Below, piece after piece: positions 17,291 to 25,085 of a stretch of 64,000 bases of DNA. The position numbers and the translations under genes were made by a program. Source of the DNA: Parasphingorhabdus halotolerans. GTDB lineage: Bacteria > Pseudomonadota > Alphaproteobacteria > Sphingomonadales > Sphingomonadaceae. The notes below the pieces were generated by a model that worked only from the letters and a program-made list of their open reading frames with translations, ran no database searches and had not been told where the DNA came from. The DNA is taken from positions 2,232,001 through 2,296,000 of the forward strand of contig NZ_CP051217.1 of assembly GCF_012516475.1 (NCBI RefSeq). Reading direction: 5' to 3'. Numbering within the stretch: position 1 is the stretch's first letter; every line of letters begins with the position of its first letter.

Positions 17291-18429
17291 CTAAACAGCC
17301 GCTTTTCAAGGCCCATAGCTTGCATTGCATCGGCCCCAAGTTTTATCATCCAGCGTTTGTTTTTATATTCCCGATATGTCTTGTTGGGCCCATCAAAAAT
17401 ATCTTGTAGCTCTTTTGATGTGATCCCGAGTTTGCTCGCAACATAATCAAATTCTTCCTTCAGAAAATGACCATCTAATTCAGGCGCAGATATCCGCTTC
17501 AGCGCGGCATCCCGTGTCATTTCACCGGTCATAATTAGGCTTGAAAAATGCGCGCGGCGCTTCTCATATCCGAATTTTTTTGGCAACCAATAGTCTTCAT
17601 AAAATCGGGTAAATCGCGATTCATGGTGCTTATGCTGAAATGGTTTCCAACCGTATTCCTTTGCAAGAGTAGTTTCAGCTTCCGCCTTTGTATATTTTAT
17701 CAAGTCGAGCGGTTTGTACACCTTCATGCCTAAAATATATCGGTAGTAGAGTTTATAACGCATGATATCGATTAGTTGCAGATTATTGAGCTTCTTACGG
17801 CCGAACTTTTTCATAATATCCTGAAAAAGCAGTTTATCAATTCCAGGATAACCGCCCCATTCCTCGGGCTCACGGCAACATTCGGTTTGGTGGTTTGCAC
17901 CAGTCACAATGTGTTTTACGCCGTATTTGCGAGCAAATTTGTACAAACCAGAGAAAAAGGATGCATCCTGAGGCAGGTCCTGATCGGGAATTTGTGCTTT
18001 GAAAAATGCAAGTTGCAAATCCTTCATTTCTCCCCAATCTACCACATCAGTATAAAGATCTGCACCCAGGCCATCCACCAATTTTTCGATGTTGCCTACC
18101 GCTTGATCAGTATTCCAGCCAGCATCGACATGGACCAGAAGCGGACGTAGCTTCATTACTTTGGTTACAATATGGGCAACATAACTGCTGTCCAAGCCAC
18201 CAGACAAGCCGATAATACAGTCAAAGTCCTTACCTTTACCTGCCGTTCGAATTTCGTCTGTTACCTTATCCAGCTTTACAGAATTTGCTTTGTCTGCATT
18301 CCATGCGGGTTGCATGACCTCATCAAAATTTACGCAATAGTCGCAGCGTCCTGCACCATCGAAGATAATATTGGGATCACTAGTATCCATTATACAGCGT
18401 GTGCAAATTTGGTATTCGCGATCAGCCAT
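17287..18429 (-). CDS. wbpG: N-acetyl sugar amidotransferase (WbpG/LfnA/WbuX family)
   Basis: The 380-residue protein is of the PP-loop ATPase superfamily. Two CxxC pairs near the N terminus (C9/C12 and C29/C32) look like a metal site, and the PP-loop SGGLDSS spans 76-82. The family replaces the acetamido oxygen of an N-acetyl sugar with nitrogen in an ATP-dependent step. LfnA and WbuX act on L-FucNAc to give L-FucNAm; WbpG acts on ManNAc3NAcA. Both potential substrates are predicted in this island. The ATG at 18429 is chosen because AAGGA lies about 10 bases upstream; a TTG at 18450 is less likely. Confidence 0.85.
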   Translation of the reverse strand: MADREYQICTRCIMDTSDPNIIFDGAGRCDYCVNFDEVMQPAWNADKANSVKLDKVTDEIRTAGKGKDFDCIIGLSGGLDSSYVAHIVTKVMKLRPLLVHVDAGWNTDQAVGNIEKLVDGLGADLYTDVVDWGEMKDLQLAFFKAQIPDQDLPQDASFFSGLYKFARKYGVKHIVTGANHQTECCREPEEWGGYPGIDKLLFQDIMKKFGRKKLNNLQLIDIMRYKLYYRYILGMKVYKPLDLIKYTKAEAETTLAKEYGWKPFQHKHHESRFTRFYEDYWLPKKFGYEKRRAHFSSLIMTGEMTRDAALKRISAPELDGHFLKEEFDYVASKLGITSKELQDIFDGPNKTYREYKNKRWMIKLGADAMQAMGLEKRLFR

Positions 18430-18457
18430 TGTCGCGGAGTCCTTTTTCAATTCTAAG

Positions 18458-19792
18458 TCAATTTTTTGTAGGAAAAACCATGCTTTTCATCAATTCCATA
18501 TACTGATCCGCGGCGAACTTGCGAGATAAATTATTCGCGATCAGAGAGGGTTTGGAAGGTCCAGGCGATAGAAAGCCATCCGACAGTAGAAATTCTTCAA
18601 AATGATTCGGGTCTGTCGAAATTACATGGCTAGCATCTGCTTTTGCAACCAATCCACCAGCGAGAGTTTGCTTGTCGATATCGGCCACGATTCGGCGGCC
18701 CGAGGCTATATACTCAAATAACTTTGTAGTCAGTATTCCTTGCGCACTTAGATTATGTTTCGATGACGTTTCACAAAACAAAAGATAGTCCGCCGTCAAC
18801 ATAAGGCCCAATGCCTGTCGATATGGTATGTTGGAGTTGAAATGGAACAGCTCGGCGATATCCGGATATTCGGCGTCCAAAGTTTTACGCATTATGTCGC
18901 CGGGACCATAATATTCAAAGCGAAGCCGTTCCAGCAGTTCTGGTTTCGCGCGCACAGCTTTTGTCAGTGCTGCCAGTAAATTATGCGGCACTCGGCCCGG
19001 TGACACCAGCCCCATATAGCGCAGGACTATAGGATCTTGCGCGCTCTTCGCCTGCCAAATATTATCTAAAGCGACTTGCTCGATAACCTCGTGGTCGTAC
19101 CCGTTCATAATAACAGAAGTCTTAGGATTGAAATTCCGATAATATTCAGCCATCGGCCCGGAAATAGCCACCACAGCATCAGCGCGGCGGACAAGAAATT
19201 TATCGACGACCTTCTCGACAAATTTGGCAAAACGACCGCCGGGCATTTCATGGCAATCACTGAACGGATCGCGGTAATCCATAATGCATAGCGGACCGAA
19301 GCGCTTCGAAACGATCAGCGAGGCCAAAACCAACGGCCACGGCGGGCAAGAACCCACTACAACATCCGATTCTCGCAGAGCCTGCTTCACTTCCGGTGCT
19401 AAAAAAGGACTGCCAAACCCCAGCGCAAACGGCAATCTTGGGTCGGGCAACTGGCCGAAAAGGTCCATTACTATGGCTTTTAATCTGCGGCTGAACGAGG
19501 GCTTGTCACTATACATGTCCTCGAATTGCCTTTTGCCTTGTTCGGACGGGCTAATCCTACCTAGCCGGTCAAGTTCAAAAACAGCTACGCCTTTGGGCGT
19601 CTCTTCGGTAAACTCGCCATCCGATCCGGATTTACTAGTGGTGCAGACAGTCACTGTATGCCCCGCGCGCGCGAAGAATTTGGTCATGGCTTCAAAACGT
19701 TTGGCGCCCGAACTGTTTATTGGCGGATAGTAATGAACGAGTATTGCTATTTTGAGATGGATTGGATTCAATTCAGCCACGATTGCCCTCAC
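18458..19792 (-). CDS. Glycosyltransferase (GT-B fold, family 4-like)
   Basis: The 444-residue protein has the N-terminal run IAILVHYYPPINSSGAKRF common in family 4 glycosyltransferases, and a C-terminal donor site region (TTKLFEYIASGRRIVAD). It would add one sugar to the lipid-linked repeat unit at the inner membrane. The GTG at 19792 lies 20 bases inside the wbpI-like gene. Internal starts near the conserved KIAILVHYYPP segment are possible. Donor and acceptor cannot be assigned; its place between wbpI and wbpG suggests the diamino uronic acid. Confidence 0.8.
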   Translation of the reverse strand: MRAIVAELNPIHLKIAILVHYYPPINSSGAKRFEAMTKFFARAGHTVTVCTTSKSGSDGEFTEETPKGVAVFELDRLGRISPSEQGKRQFEDMYSDKPSFSRRLKAIVMDLFGQLPDPRLPFALGFGSPFLAPEVKQALRESDVVVGSCPPWPLVLASLIVSKRFGPLCIMDYRDPFSDCHEMPGGRFAKFVEKVVDKFLVRRADAVVAISGPMAEYYRNFNPKTSVIMNGYDHEVIEQVALDNIWQAKSAQDPIVLRYMGLVSPGRVPHNLLAALTKAVRAKPELLERLRFEYYGPGDIMRKTLDAEYPDIAELFHFNSNIPYRQALGLMLTADYLLFCETSSKHNLSAQGILTTKLFEYIASGRRIVADIDKQTLAGGLVAKADASHVISTDPNHFEEFLLSDGFLSPGPSKPSLIANNLSRKFAADQYMELMKSMVFPTKN

Positions 19793-20849
19793 CCACTAAG
19801 CGTTGGGTTATCTGATTGGAAGCATCTCCTGCGCCATATACTTCTGTAATTTGTTCGATTGAACGAGCGTTGTTCATGGATTGGGCAATAAGAGCAGCAT
19901 CAGCGCCAGCTAATATGTTCACACCAAGGTCAACTAATTCGGTCCACTCCGTTTCATCTCGAAAAGTGACGCAGGGAACCTTTTGGAAATAAGCTTCCTT
20001 TTGTATCCCGCCGCTGTCTGTGCCGATAACACCGGCGTAACGCTGAAGCGTTATCATATCTAGGTATCCAACAGGCTCTATTATGCTAATGTTGCTTGGC
20101 AGAGTTGCATCGGTCTTTTTCAGGATCATCTTTGTGCGCGGATGTAGAGGCAAAACAATTCTCAAGTCAACTTGACCTAAACCATCGATAATCGCCTTGA
20201 GGCGATCGCTATTGTCGGTATTCTCTTTTCTGTGAAGCGTGCAAAGTGCATATCCGCCTGTATCAAGAGACAAGCGCTCCATCACTTTTGACTTTGCTTC
20301 AGCAATTGGGTTAAACAACCGGATCGCATCGTACATCACGTCACCGACATTTTGGACCATCTCGCCCTTGATGCCTTCCGTTGCAAGGTGGGTCATCGCG
20401 ATCTCTGATGGCGCGAATAAAATAGAGGAAATATGATCGGTAAGTATCCGATTGATTTCTTCCGGCATAGCCCGGTTGAACGAACGTAACCCAGCCTCGA
20501 CATGAGCTACTTTAACCCCTAATTTCGCAGCCGCTAAAGACCCCGCGAGGGTAGAGTCCGTATCTCCGAAAACAAGGACAAAGTCAGGTTTTTCATCGAG
20601 AATTTTTTGCTCAATTCCTTCCATCATTTTGCCGGTATTGCTTGCATGAGACATACCACCGACACCTAAGTTGTATTTAGGATGAGGAATGCCCAACTCA
20701 TCGAAAAATATGGTGGACATATTATCATCAAAATGCTGGCCAGTGTGCACAATGACTTCGGAGAGTTCCGGGGTCTCGTTAATAGCCCGGCTGACGACGG
20801 CAGCCTTAACAAACTGTGGCCGTGCTCCAACAACGGTTAGAATTTTCAT
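19773..20849 (-). CDS. wbpI: UDP-GlcNAc3NAcA-type 2-epimerase (WbpI-like)
   Basis: This is a 358-residue non-hydrolysing 2-epimerase. Features shared with WbpI rather than WecB include VVGARPQFVKAAVVSRAI at the N terminus, VIVHTGQHFDDNMSTIFF, and FGDTDSTLAGSLAAAK. WbpI converts UDP-GlcNAc3NAcA to UDP-ManNAc3NAcA. It fits with the wbpA-, wbpE- and oxidoreductase-like genes in this island. It is the first gene of the 11-gene minus-strand operon. Only about 55 bases separate its ATG from an IS element oriented the same way, so the native promoter may have been displaced. Confidence 0.8.
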   Translation of the reverse strand: MKILTVVGARPQFVKAAVVSRAINETPELSEVIVHTGQHFDDNMSTIFFDELGIPHPKYNLGVGGMSHASNTGKMMEGIEQKILDEKPDFVLVFGDTDSTLAGSLAAAKLGVKVAHVEAGLRSFNRAMPEEINRILTDHISSILFAPSEIAMTHLATEGIKGEMVQNVGDVMYDAIRLFNPIAEAKSKVMERLSLDTGGYALCTLHRKENTDNSDRLKAIIDGLGQVDLRIVLPLHPRTKMILKKTDATLPSNISIIEPVGYLDMITLQRYAGVIGTDSGGIQKEAYFQKVPCVTFRDETEWTELVDLGVNILAGADAALIAQSMNNARSIEQITEVYGAGDASNQITQRLVGEGNRG

Positions 20850-20973
20850 GGATTCCCTAAAGCTCTAAGAAAAGATACAAGTTTATTCTGGATGAAAACG
20901 GTCTCTAGGGTGACTCTCGAGCGACGTCAAAAATATTTTTTGAAAAAGAAAAATATGCAACTATGATCCGTAC

Positions 20974-21399
20974 TCATTTGAGCCACCAGATGACGGTAGC
21001 CGCTATGGCGATGGTGGCCATGAAGTTTTTGATATTTCGGTCGAAGCGTGTGGCAACCCTACGCCAGTCTTTGAAGCGGCAGAACATGCGTTCAATGACG
21101 TTGCGCTGTCTGTAGATGGCAGGATCACAGTCGAGCTTGACCTTGCGGTGACGCTTGGGCGGGATGACCGCCATAGTGCCTCTTGATGCCAGCCAGGCTC
21201 TGAGTTCATCGCTGTCATAGCCTTTATCGCCAACCAGTTCAGCAGATGGCGGCATGGCCGCAATGCACTGTTTGGCAACCCGCATATCGTGTGCGTTGCC
21301 GGGTGTCAGCAGCAGGACAAGGGGCCTGCCTTTCACATCGCAGATAGCGTGGAGTTTGGTGTTCCGACCCCCGCGCGTTTGGCCGATACCATTGGCCAA
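20974..21399 (-). CDS. IS5-family transposase, frame B
   Basis: This is the C-terminal half of the transposase. It carries the second Asp (LVGDKGYDSDELR) and the Glu (VIERMFCRFKDWRR) of the catalytic triad. Its own apparent start lies just downstream of the A4G6 slippery run in frame A, so the natural product is probably the frameshift fusion. It ends about 65 bases inside the putative left end of the element. Confidence 0.85.
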   Translation of the reverse strand: MANGIGQTRGGRNTKLHAICDVKGRPLVLLLTPGNAHDMRVAKQCIAAMPPSAELVGDKGYDSDELRAWLASRGTMAVIPPKRHRKVKLDCDPAIYRQRNVIERMFCRFKDWRRVATRFDRNIKNFMATIAIAATVIWWLK

Positions 21400-21731
21400 G
21401 GCCCCCCTTTTGCGCCTCCGGCTGTCCGGTGGACCTTGATGCAGCTACTGTCGATAAACAGCCGGTCAGGTGCATCTTCGGCCCCAGCCAATGCGCTGAA
21501 GATGTCTTCCCATATCCCGCGCTCGGCCCAGCGCACAAAGCGGTTGTAGAGCGTCTTCTTTGGACCATAGACCGGCGGGCAATCACCCCAGCGACCACCG
21601 CTTTGCAGCGCATGGACAATCCCTGAGAGCACCCGGCGATCATCCACCCGCCTTGCGCCCTTGCCGTTCACTGGCAACAATGGCGCAATCCGTGCCCACT
21701 GCTCATCCGAAAACCAAAAGAAATCCGCCAT
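21333..21731 (-). CDS. IS5-family transposase, frame A
   Basis: This is the N-terminal half of the transposase, beginning MADFFWFSDEQWARIAPLLP; an in-frame ATG at 21737 would add two residues. The first catalytic Asp is in LFIDSSCIKVHRTAGG. A run of A4G6 on the coding strand (plus-strand CCCCCCTTTT beginning at about 21402) allows slippage into frame B. It is related to, but not the same as, the element at 1.8-2.6 kb. Confidence 0.85.
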   Translation of the reverse strand: MADFFWFSDEQWARIAPLLPVNGKGARRVDDRRVLSGIVHALQSGGRWGDCPPVYGPKKTLYNRFVRWAERGIWEDIFSALAGAEDAPDRLFIDSSCIKVHRTAGGAKGGPWPMVSAKRAGVGTPNSTLSAM

Positions 21732-21943
21732 ATCCAATGCCTCCTCGATGAAAGCATTGAATCACATTCACGCCGCCTTGGGAATCCCCTTATTGGGTCC
21801 GGACCCTAGTAGATTGGTTTTCGACCAATGTAGTTCCGTGTCGGCAATTGTGATCCTTGCACTTACTCTTCCGTATCGTTAAACCCCAAAATATTTATCG
21901 ATATCTCCAAAAGGTAAGGATGTTTAATGGTTAGGATCACAGC

Positions 21944-22504
21944 TTGAAACGATTGATTGATATGTTGCTCTTGGCGGCGGCACTGCCATTTGTTTTACCA
22001 CTGTCTGTTGTGGTCGCATTTGCGGTAAAACTAACATCCAAGGGACCTGCACTTTACTGGTCAAAACGGTCCGGCAAGAATGATATAATTTTTCTTATGC
22101 CCAAATTTCGGACAATGCGGATCGATACGCCAACGGTGGCGACGCATCTGTTAGATGAACCCGGACGGTGGCTTACGTCGGTTGGACCATTTCTCCGGCG
22201 CACCAGCTTGGACGAAATCCCTCAACTCTTTTGTTTGTTAACAGGGGAAATGACCATGGTCGGCCCGAGGCCAGCGCTTTTCAATCAGGATGACTTGATT
22301 TCCTTGCGGCGAGAGAGAGGGATTAACGTGTTGACTCCCGGTATCACCGGCTGGGCCCAAATTAATGGGCGGGATGATCTGCCGATTCCGACCAAAGTTG
22401 AATTTGAATCTGAATATATGAACAGACGATCGCCTTGGCTCGACCTCAAAATAATAATACTGACCTTTTGGAAAGTAGTCCGTCCGAGCAACGTGAGCCA
22501 CTAA
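21944..22504 (+). CDS. Initiating phosphoglycosyl transferase (bacterial sugar transferase)
   Basis: The 186-residue protein is a minimal bacterial sugar transferase (PglC/WcaJ catalytic-domain type). It has one N-terminal hydrophobic re-entrant segment (DMLLLAAALPFVLPLSVVV), then PKFRTM, LRRTSLDEIPQL and MVGPRPAL, which hold the catalytic Asp-Glu pair. It would start repeat-unit synthesis by moving a sugar phosphate from a UDP-sugar to undecaprenyl phosphate. The start is TTG with AGGA 7 bases upstream. The gene follows an IS element and is convergent with the oxidoreductase gene 37 bases downstream. It lacks the membrane extension of WbaP-type proteins. Confidence 0.85.
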   Translation: MKRLIDMLLLAAALPFVLPLSVVVAFAVKLTSKGPALYWSKRSGKNDIIFLMPKFRTMRIDTPTVATHLLDEPGRWLTSVGPFLRRTSLDEIPQLFCLLTGEMTMVGPRPALFNQDDLISLRRERGINVLTPGITGWAQINGRDDLPIPTKVEFESEYMNRRSPWLDLKIIILTFWKVVRPSNVSH

Positions 22505-22541
22505 GACGAGTTCGTTTTGCCGCTGGCGGCAGAACTAAAAA

Positions 22542-23546
22542 TTACTCCTCCGCTATAAAATCTTCAGACTTGACCCATTTATTGTCGTTCTCCAGCGAAG
22601 ACTCGGCGCATTGTAACACCGCCAGAACACGTGTGGCTTCCGCAGCGTCCGTCCGCGGGCTTTTGGACTCGGCAAGGCAATCAATGAAGTGTTGCATTTC
22701 CATTTTCAAAGGCTCCGCCTGCGGGACGTCAACCATGTCTGCCGCACCTTTCACAGCCTTGGGGCGTCCATCAACATATGTGACTTCATTTCGATATATG
22801 GTCAGTTTTTCTTCCCACGGCATCGTATCCGAAAATACTGCCATTGCCTTGTCGCCAACCACGACCAATTTTTGTTCTTTTTGCGGGCTAAGCCATGAAG
22901 ACGTTATATCTGCGCGCAATCCATTTTTCCAAACCAGGTGGATTGTTCCGTTATCAGCTATCTTTTGTGGTAATACGAGAGTTCCTATTGCGCTAACTCG
23001 CTCTGGTATCGTTCCTGCGATTCCTAACACCATGGAAATATCATGTGGTGAGAAGCTCCAAATAACATTTTCTTCGGTTCGGATCATTCCCATGCTCAGT
23101 CGGCTGGAGGCCATATATTTAATATCGCCCAATTCGCCTGCTTCGCTCAGCTCCTTTAAGCGAAGGTAGACGGGATGATATTGGAGTAAATGCCCCACCA
23201 TCAATACCTCACCGGTATCGCTGGATATTTCACGCAATCTTTCTCCTTCTTTAGTTGAGAGTGCAATCGGCTTTTCAACAAAGACGCCTTTGCCGGCGAG
23301 CATTGCACGCTCTGCAATTGCAAAATGCGTTGGAGCAGGCGTGGCAATAGCGATGCCGTCTATTGACGGATCGTCAATCGCATCCGCAAGATCTGTTGAA
23401 CAGCGGACGCCTAAACTCTTTGCCAACTCGGCAGCATTTGGTGAGGGATCAACAATCAATACCAACGCACCCAATTCATGTAAATTTCGAGCGAGATTTT
23501 TGCCCCAGCCACCACAGCCAATCAAAGCAATTTTTCTATTTGTCAT
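22542..23546 (-). CDS. Gfo/Idh/MocA-family sugar-nucleotide oxidoreductase (WbpB-type role)
   Basis: The 334-residue protein has an N-terminal Rossmann domain (ALIGCGGWGKNLARNL), the FVEKPIAL segment typical of the family, and a C-terminal alpha/beta domain. In diamino-uronate pathways such an enzyme (WbpB/WlbA) oxidises the 3-hydroxyl of UDP-GlcNAcA to give the keto substrate for WbpE. It is not closely similar to WbpB itself, so the role is inferred from the other pathway genes. Its ATG overlaps the stop of the exported TPR-like gene (ATGA), placing it at the end of the wza-wzc transcript. Confidence 0.75.
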   Translation of the reverse strand: MTNRKIALIGCGGWGKNLARNLHELGALVLIVDPSPNAAELAKSLGVRCSTDLADAIDDPSIDGIAIATPAPTHFAIAERAMLAGKGVFVEKPIALSTKEGERLREISSDTGEVLMVGHLLQYHPVYLRLKELSEAGELGDIKYMASSRLSMGMIRTEENVIWSFSPHDISMVLGIAGTIPERVSAIGTLVLPQKIADNGTIHLVWKNGLRADITSSWLSPQKEQKLVVVGDKAMAVFSDTMPWEEKLTIYRNEVTYVDGRPKAVKGAADMVDVPQAEPLKMEMQHFIDCLAESKSPRTDAAEATRVLAVLQCAESSLENDNKWVKSEDFIAEE

Positions 23547-24748
23547 AATTTGTCCAATTTAATATCATAGATAGTTGAAATGAGGCCGAATTGGCCATCA
23601 CTCGCACGAATTTCTATAGTCATGTAATATGCAATGCATGTGCTTGGCAGTTCGACAGTTTTGAGTATGGGTTTGGGAGAAATGGTATACCGCATCAATT
23701 CTCCGTTGGGTCGGCCAGACGCGCATGACAAGATTGCGAAAGCACCGGATCCTTCCCCATCATCATCCACTTCGCCAGTTGCACTCACCTGATAGCGACC
23801 AGGGGTTAGAAACAGTAACTTTCGGGCAATTTCGCCCCTGCCTGTTGGGGCAACTTGTCCTTGAAGATCCAAGCTTTTTCCGTCTTCAGAAGAGGTGAAA
23901 TTGCCCTCTGACATATGCCCGGTCAGGATGCCCCATGTCATTGGAGCAGTAGCAGGATTCACGTTTCTTGAAAAAAAACGGGTGTTGGACAAAATAGCGT
24001 TATTTTTAGCATCGAGCGAAAGAAAATATTTTTTAGCCGTCTGTATATCGCCTTTACCTATAAGCCGGTTTATCACTTTTCCCTCGATCGCCCTGAACAC
24101 GTCACCTTCGGGCAAACCGCCTGCAAGCATCAATGTATCCGCTACATGGGCGGGATTTTCAATTTCGCTAAGAATCTGATTTATAACTTCCGGCAACCAT
24201 ATCGGTTTTTGTCGAATATAGTTTCCAAATACGGCCTGTACTTCTGGTTCCGAAATTGCGCGCGTTAGCTGAGGTATCATTATCGAATTGCTCTGTGCAT
24301 TGACTGTAAATGCAATGTCAGAATGCTCGAAGTATTTTTCGATTTTTCCTTCCCTTGCAGCTTGCTGAGAAAGCCAGAACTGCGCAATTAAATCACGACG
24401 TGATAATGTTTGCGACAATGACATGGCTTCCAGAGCAAGGCTCTGCTGGCCTTCATTTTCGTAGTTCAAGCCTAAATGAACGAGTCCTCGGGATGCAATG
24501 GGATCTTCCCTTAAAGCTGATCTCGCGAGTTCGGTGATCTTGTTCCACGGGATATTATCTGGTTGCGTCAACAACATCACGTTTGCAGTCTTTTGTCGCG
24601 ATGTCGAGTTTGGCATGATTTGCAATGCTTGCGCGGGATTGGTTAACGCAACGACGGTCGAAAGCGCCTGCAAAGCAGCTTGGCCCGATAGAAAAACCAA
24701 AACAACTATGGCCATTACACGCAAAATAAGCTGAGAAACTTTGATCAT
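23543..24748 (-). CDS. Exported or membrane-anchored unknown protein in the polysaccharide cluster
   Basis: The protein is not recognised. With the ATG at 24748 it has 401 residues. There is one hydrophobic segment near the N terminus (VMAIVVLVFLSGQAALQAL). A helical region with TPR-like spacing follows (about residues 70-160, ALREDPIASRGLVHLGLNYENEGQQ), then a C-terminal region that looks beta-rich. The C-terminal half could be a carbohydrate-binding or jelly-roll domain, which is only a guess. It starts 10 bases after the wzc stop and overlaps the oxidoreductase start by 4 bases. Context implies an envelope role in export or assembly. A longer in-frame start inside wzc at 24829 is unlikely. 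Confidence 0.6.
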   Translation of the reverse strand: MIKVSQLILRVMAIVVLVFLSGQAALQALSTVVALTNPAQALQIMPNSTSRQKTANVMLLTQPDNIPWNKITELARSALREDPIASRGLVHLGLNYENEGQQSLALEAMSLSQTLSRRDLIAQFWLSQQAAREGKIEKYFEHSDIAFTVNAQSNSIMIPQLTRAISEPEVQAVFGNYIRQKPIWLPEVINQILSEIENPAHVADTLMLAGGLPEGDVFRAIEGKVINRLIGKGDIQTAKKYFLSLDAKNNAILSNTRFFSRNVNPATAPMTWGILTGHMSEGNFTSSEDGKSLDLQGQVAPTGRGEIARKLLFLTPGRYQVSATGEVDDDGEGSGAFAILSCASGRPNGELMRYTISPKPILKTVELPSTCIAYYMTIEIRASDGQFGLISTIYDIKLDKL

Positions 24749-24758
24749 AGAAACTGAA

Positions 24759-25085
24759 CTATGTCTTGTAAGGATCTTTCGGATTCTCGTCACCTCTAGT
24801 TCCATATCCATAGTGATAACCATAACCATAACCTGAAGCGACTTCCTGAAGCTTAGTTACGATAACTCCAAAGACATGGGAATGGGAAGCCTGAATTCTA
24901 GCCAACGCAGTCTTAATCTCTCGAATGGGCACGCCTTCAGCCTCTGATACGAAAACCACCCCTTCTACTATTCGGGATAAAAGTGGCGCATCTGCCAAAC
25001 CAAGGACTGGAGGTGCATCGATAATAACATGATCGTAAATTTGAGTTAGATGTTGAATCAACATCTTGGCCCTGTCGCTACTCAA
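24759..25085 (-). CDS. Wzc-like kinase, C-terminal fragment with tyrosine cluster
   Basis: The 108-residue frame continues the kinase. It has Walker B in HVIIDAPPVLGLADAPLLS, the rest of the ATPase fold, and a tyrosine-rich tail (SGYGYGYHYGYGTRG) where autophosphorylation is expected. A TTG overlaps the stop of the upstream frame (TTGA), so re-initiation is possible. A single extra C in the run at 25102-25107 would join both frames as PAPPSAAELLSSDRA, the usual sequence at this point. It may be a broken gene, a phase-variable switch, a programmed frameshift or a sequencing error. Confidence 0.8.
   Translation of the reverse strand: MSSDRAKMLIQHLTQIYDHVIIDAPPVLGLADAPLLSRIVEGVVFVSEAEGVPIREIKTALARIQASHSHVFGVIVTKLQEVASGYGYGYHYGYGTRGDENPKDPYKT

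Larger units (their letters stand above)
20909..21805 (-). mobile_element. IS5-family (IS427-like) element upstream of the wbpI operon
   Basis: Two transposase frames joined by a slippery run are flanked by CTAG at 20905-20908 and 21806-21809, taken as the target duplication. The terminal repeats are poor (only GGT with scattered matches), so the boundaries are approximate and the left end may be altered. The element lies between the wbpI operon (minus strand) and the sugar transferase (plus strand), in the space where their promoters would be. Its transposase reads in the same direction as the wbpI operon. Confidence 0.7.
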
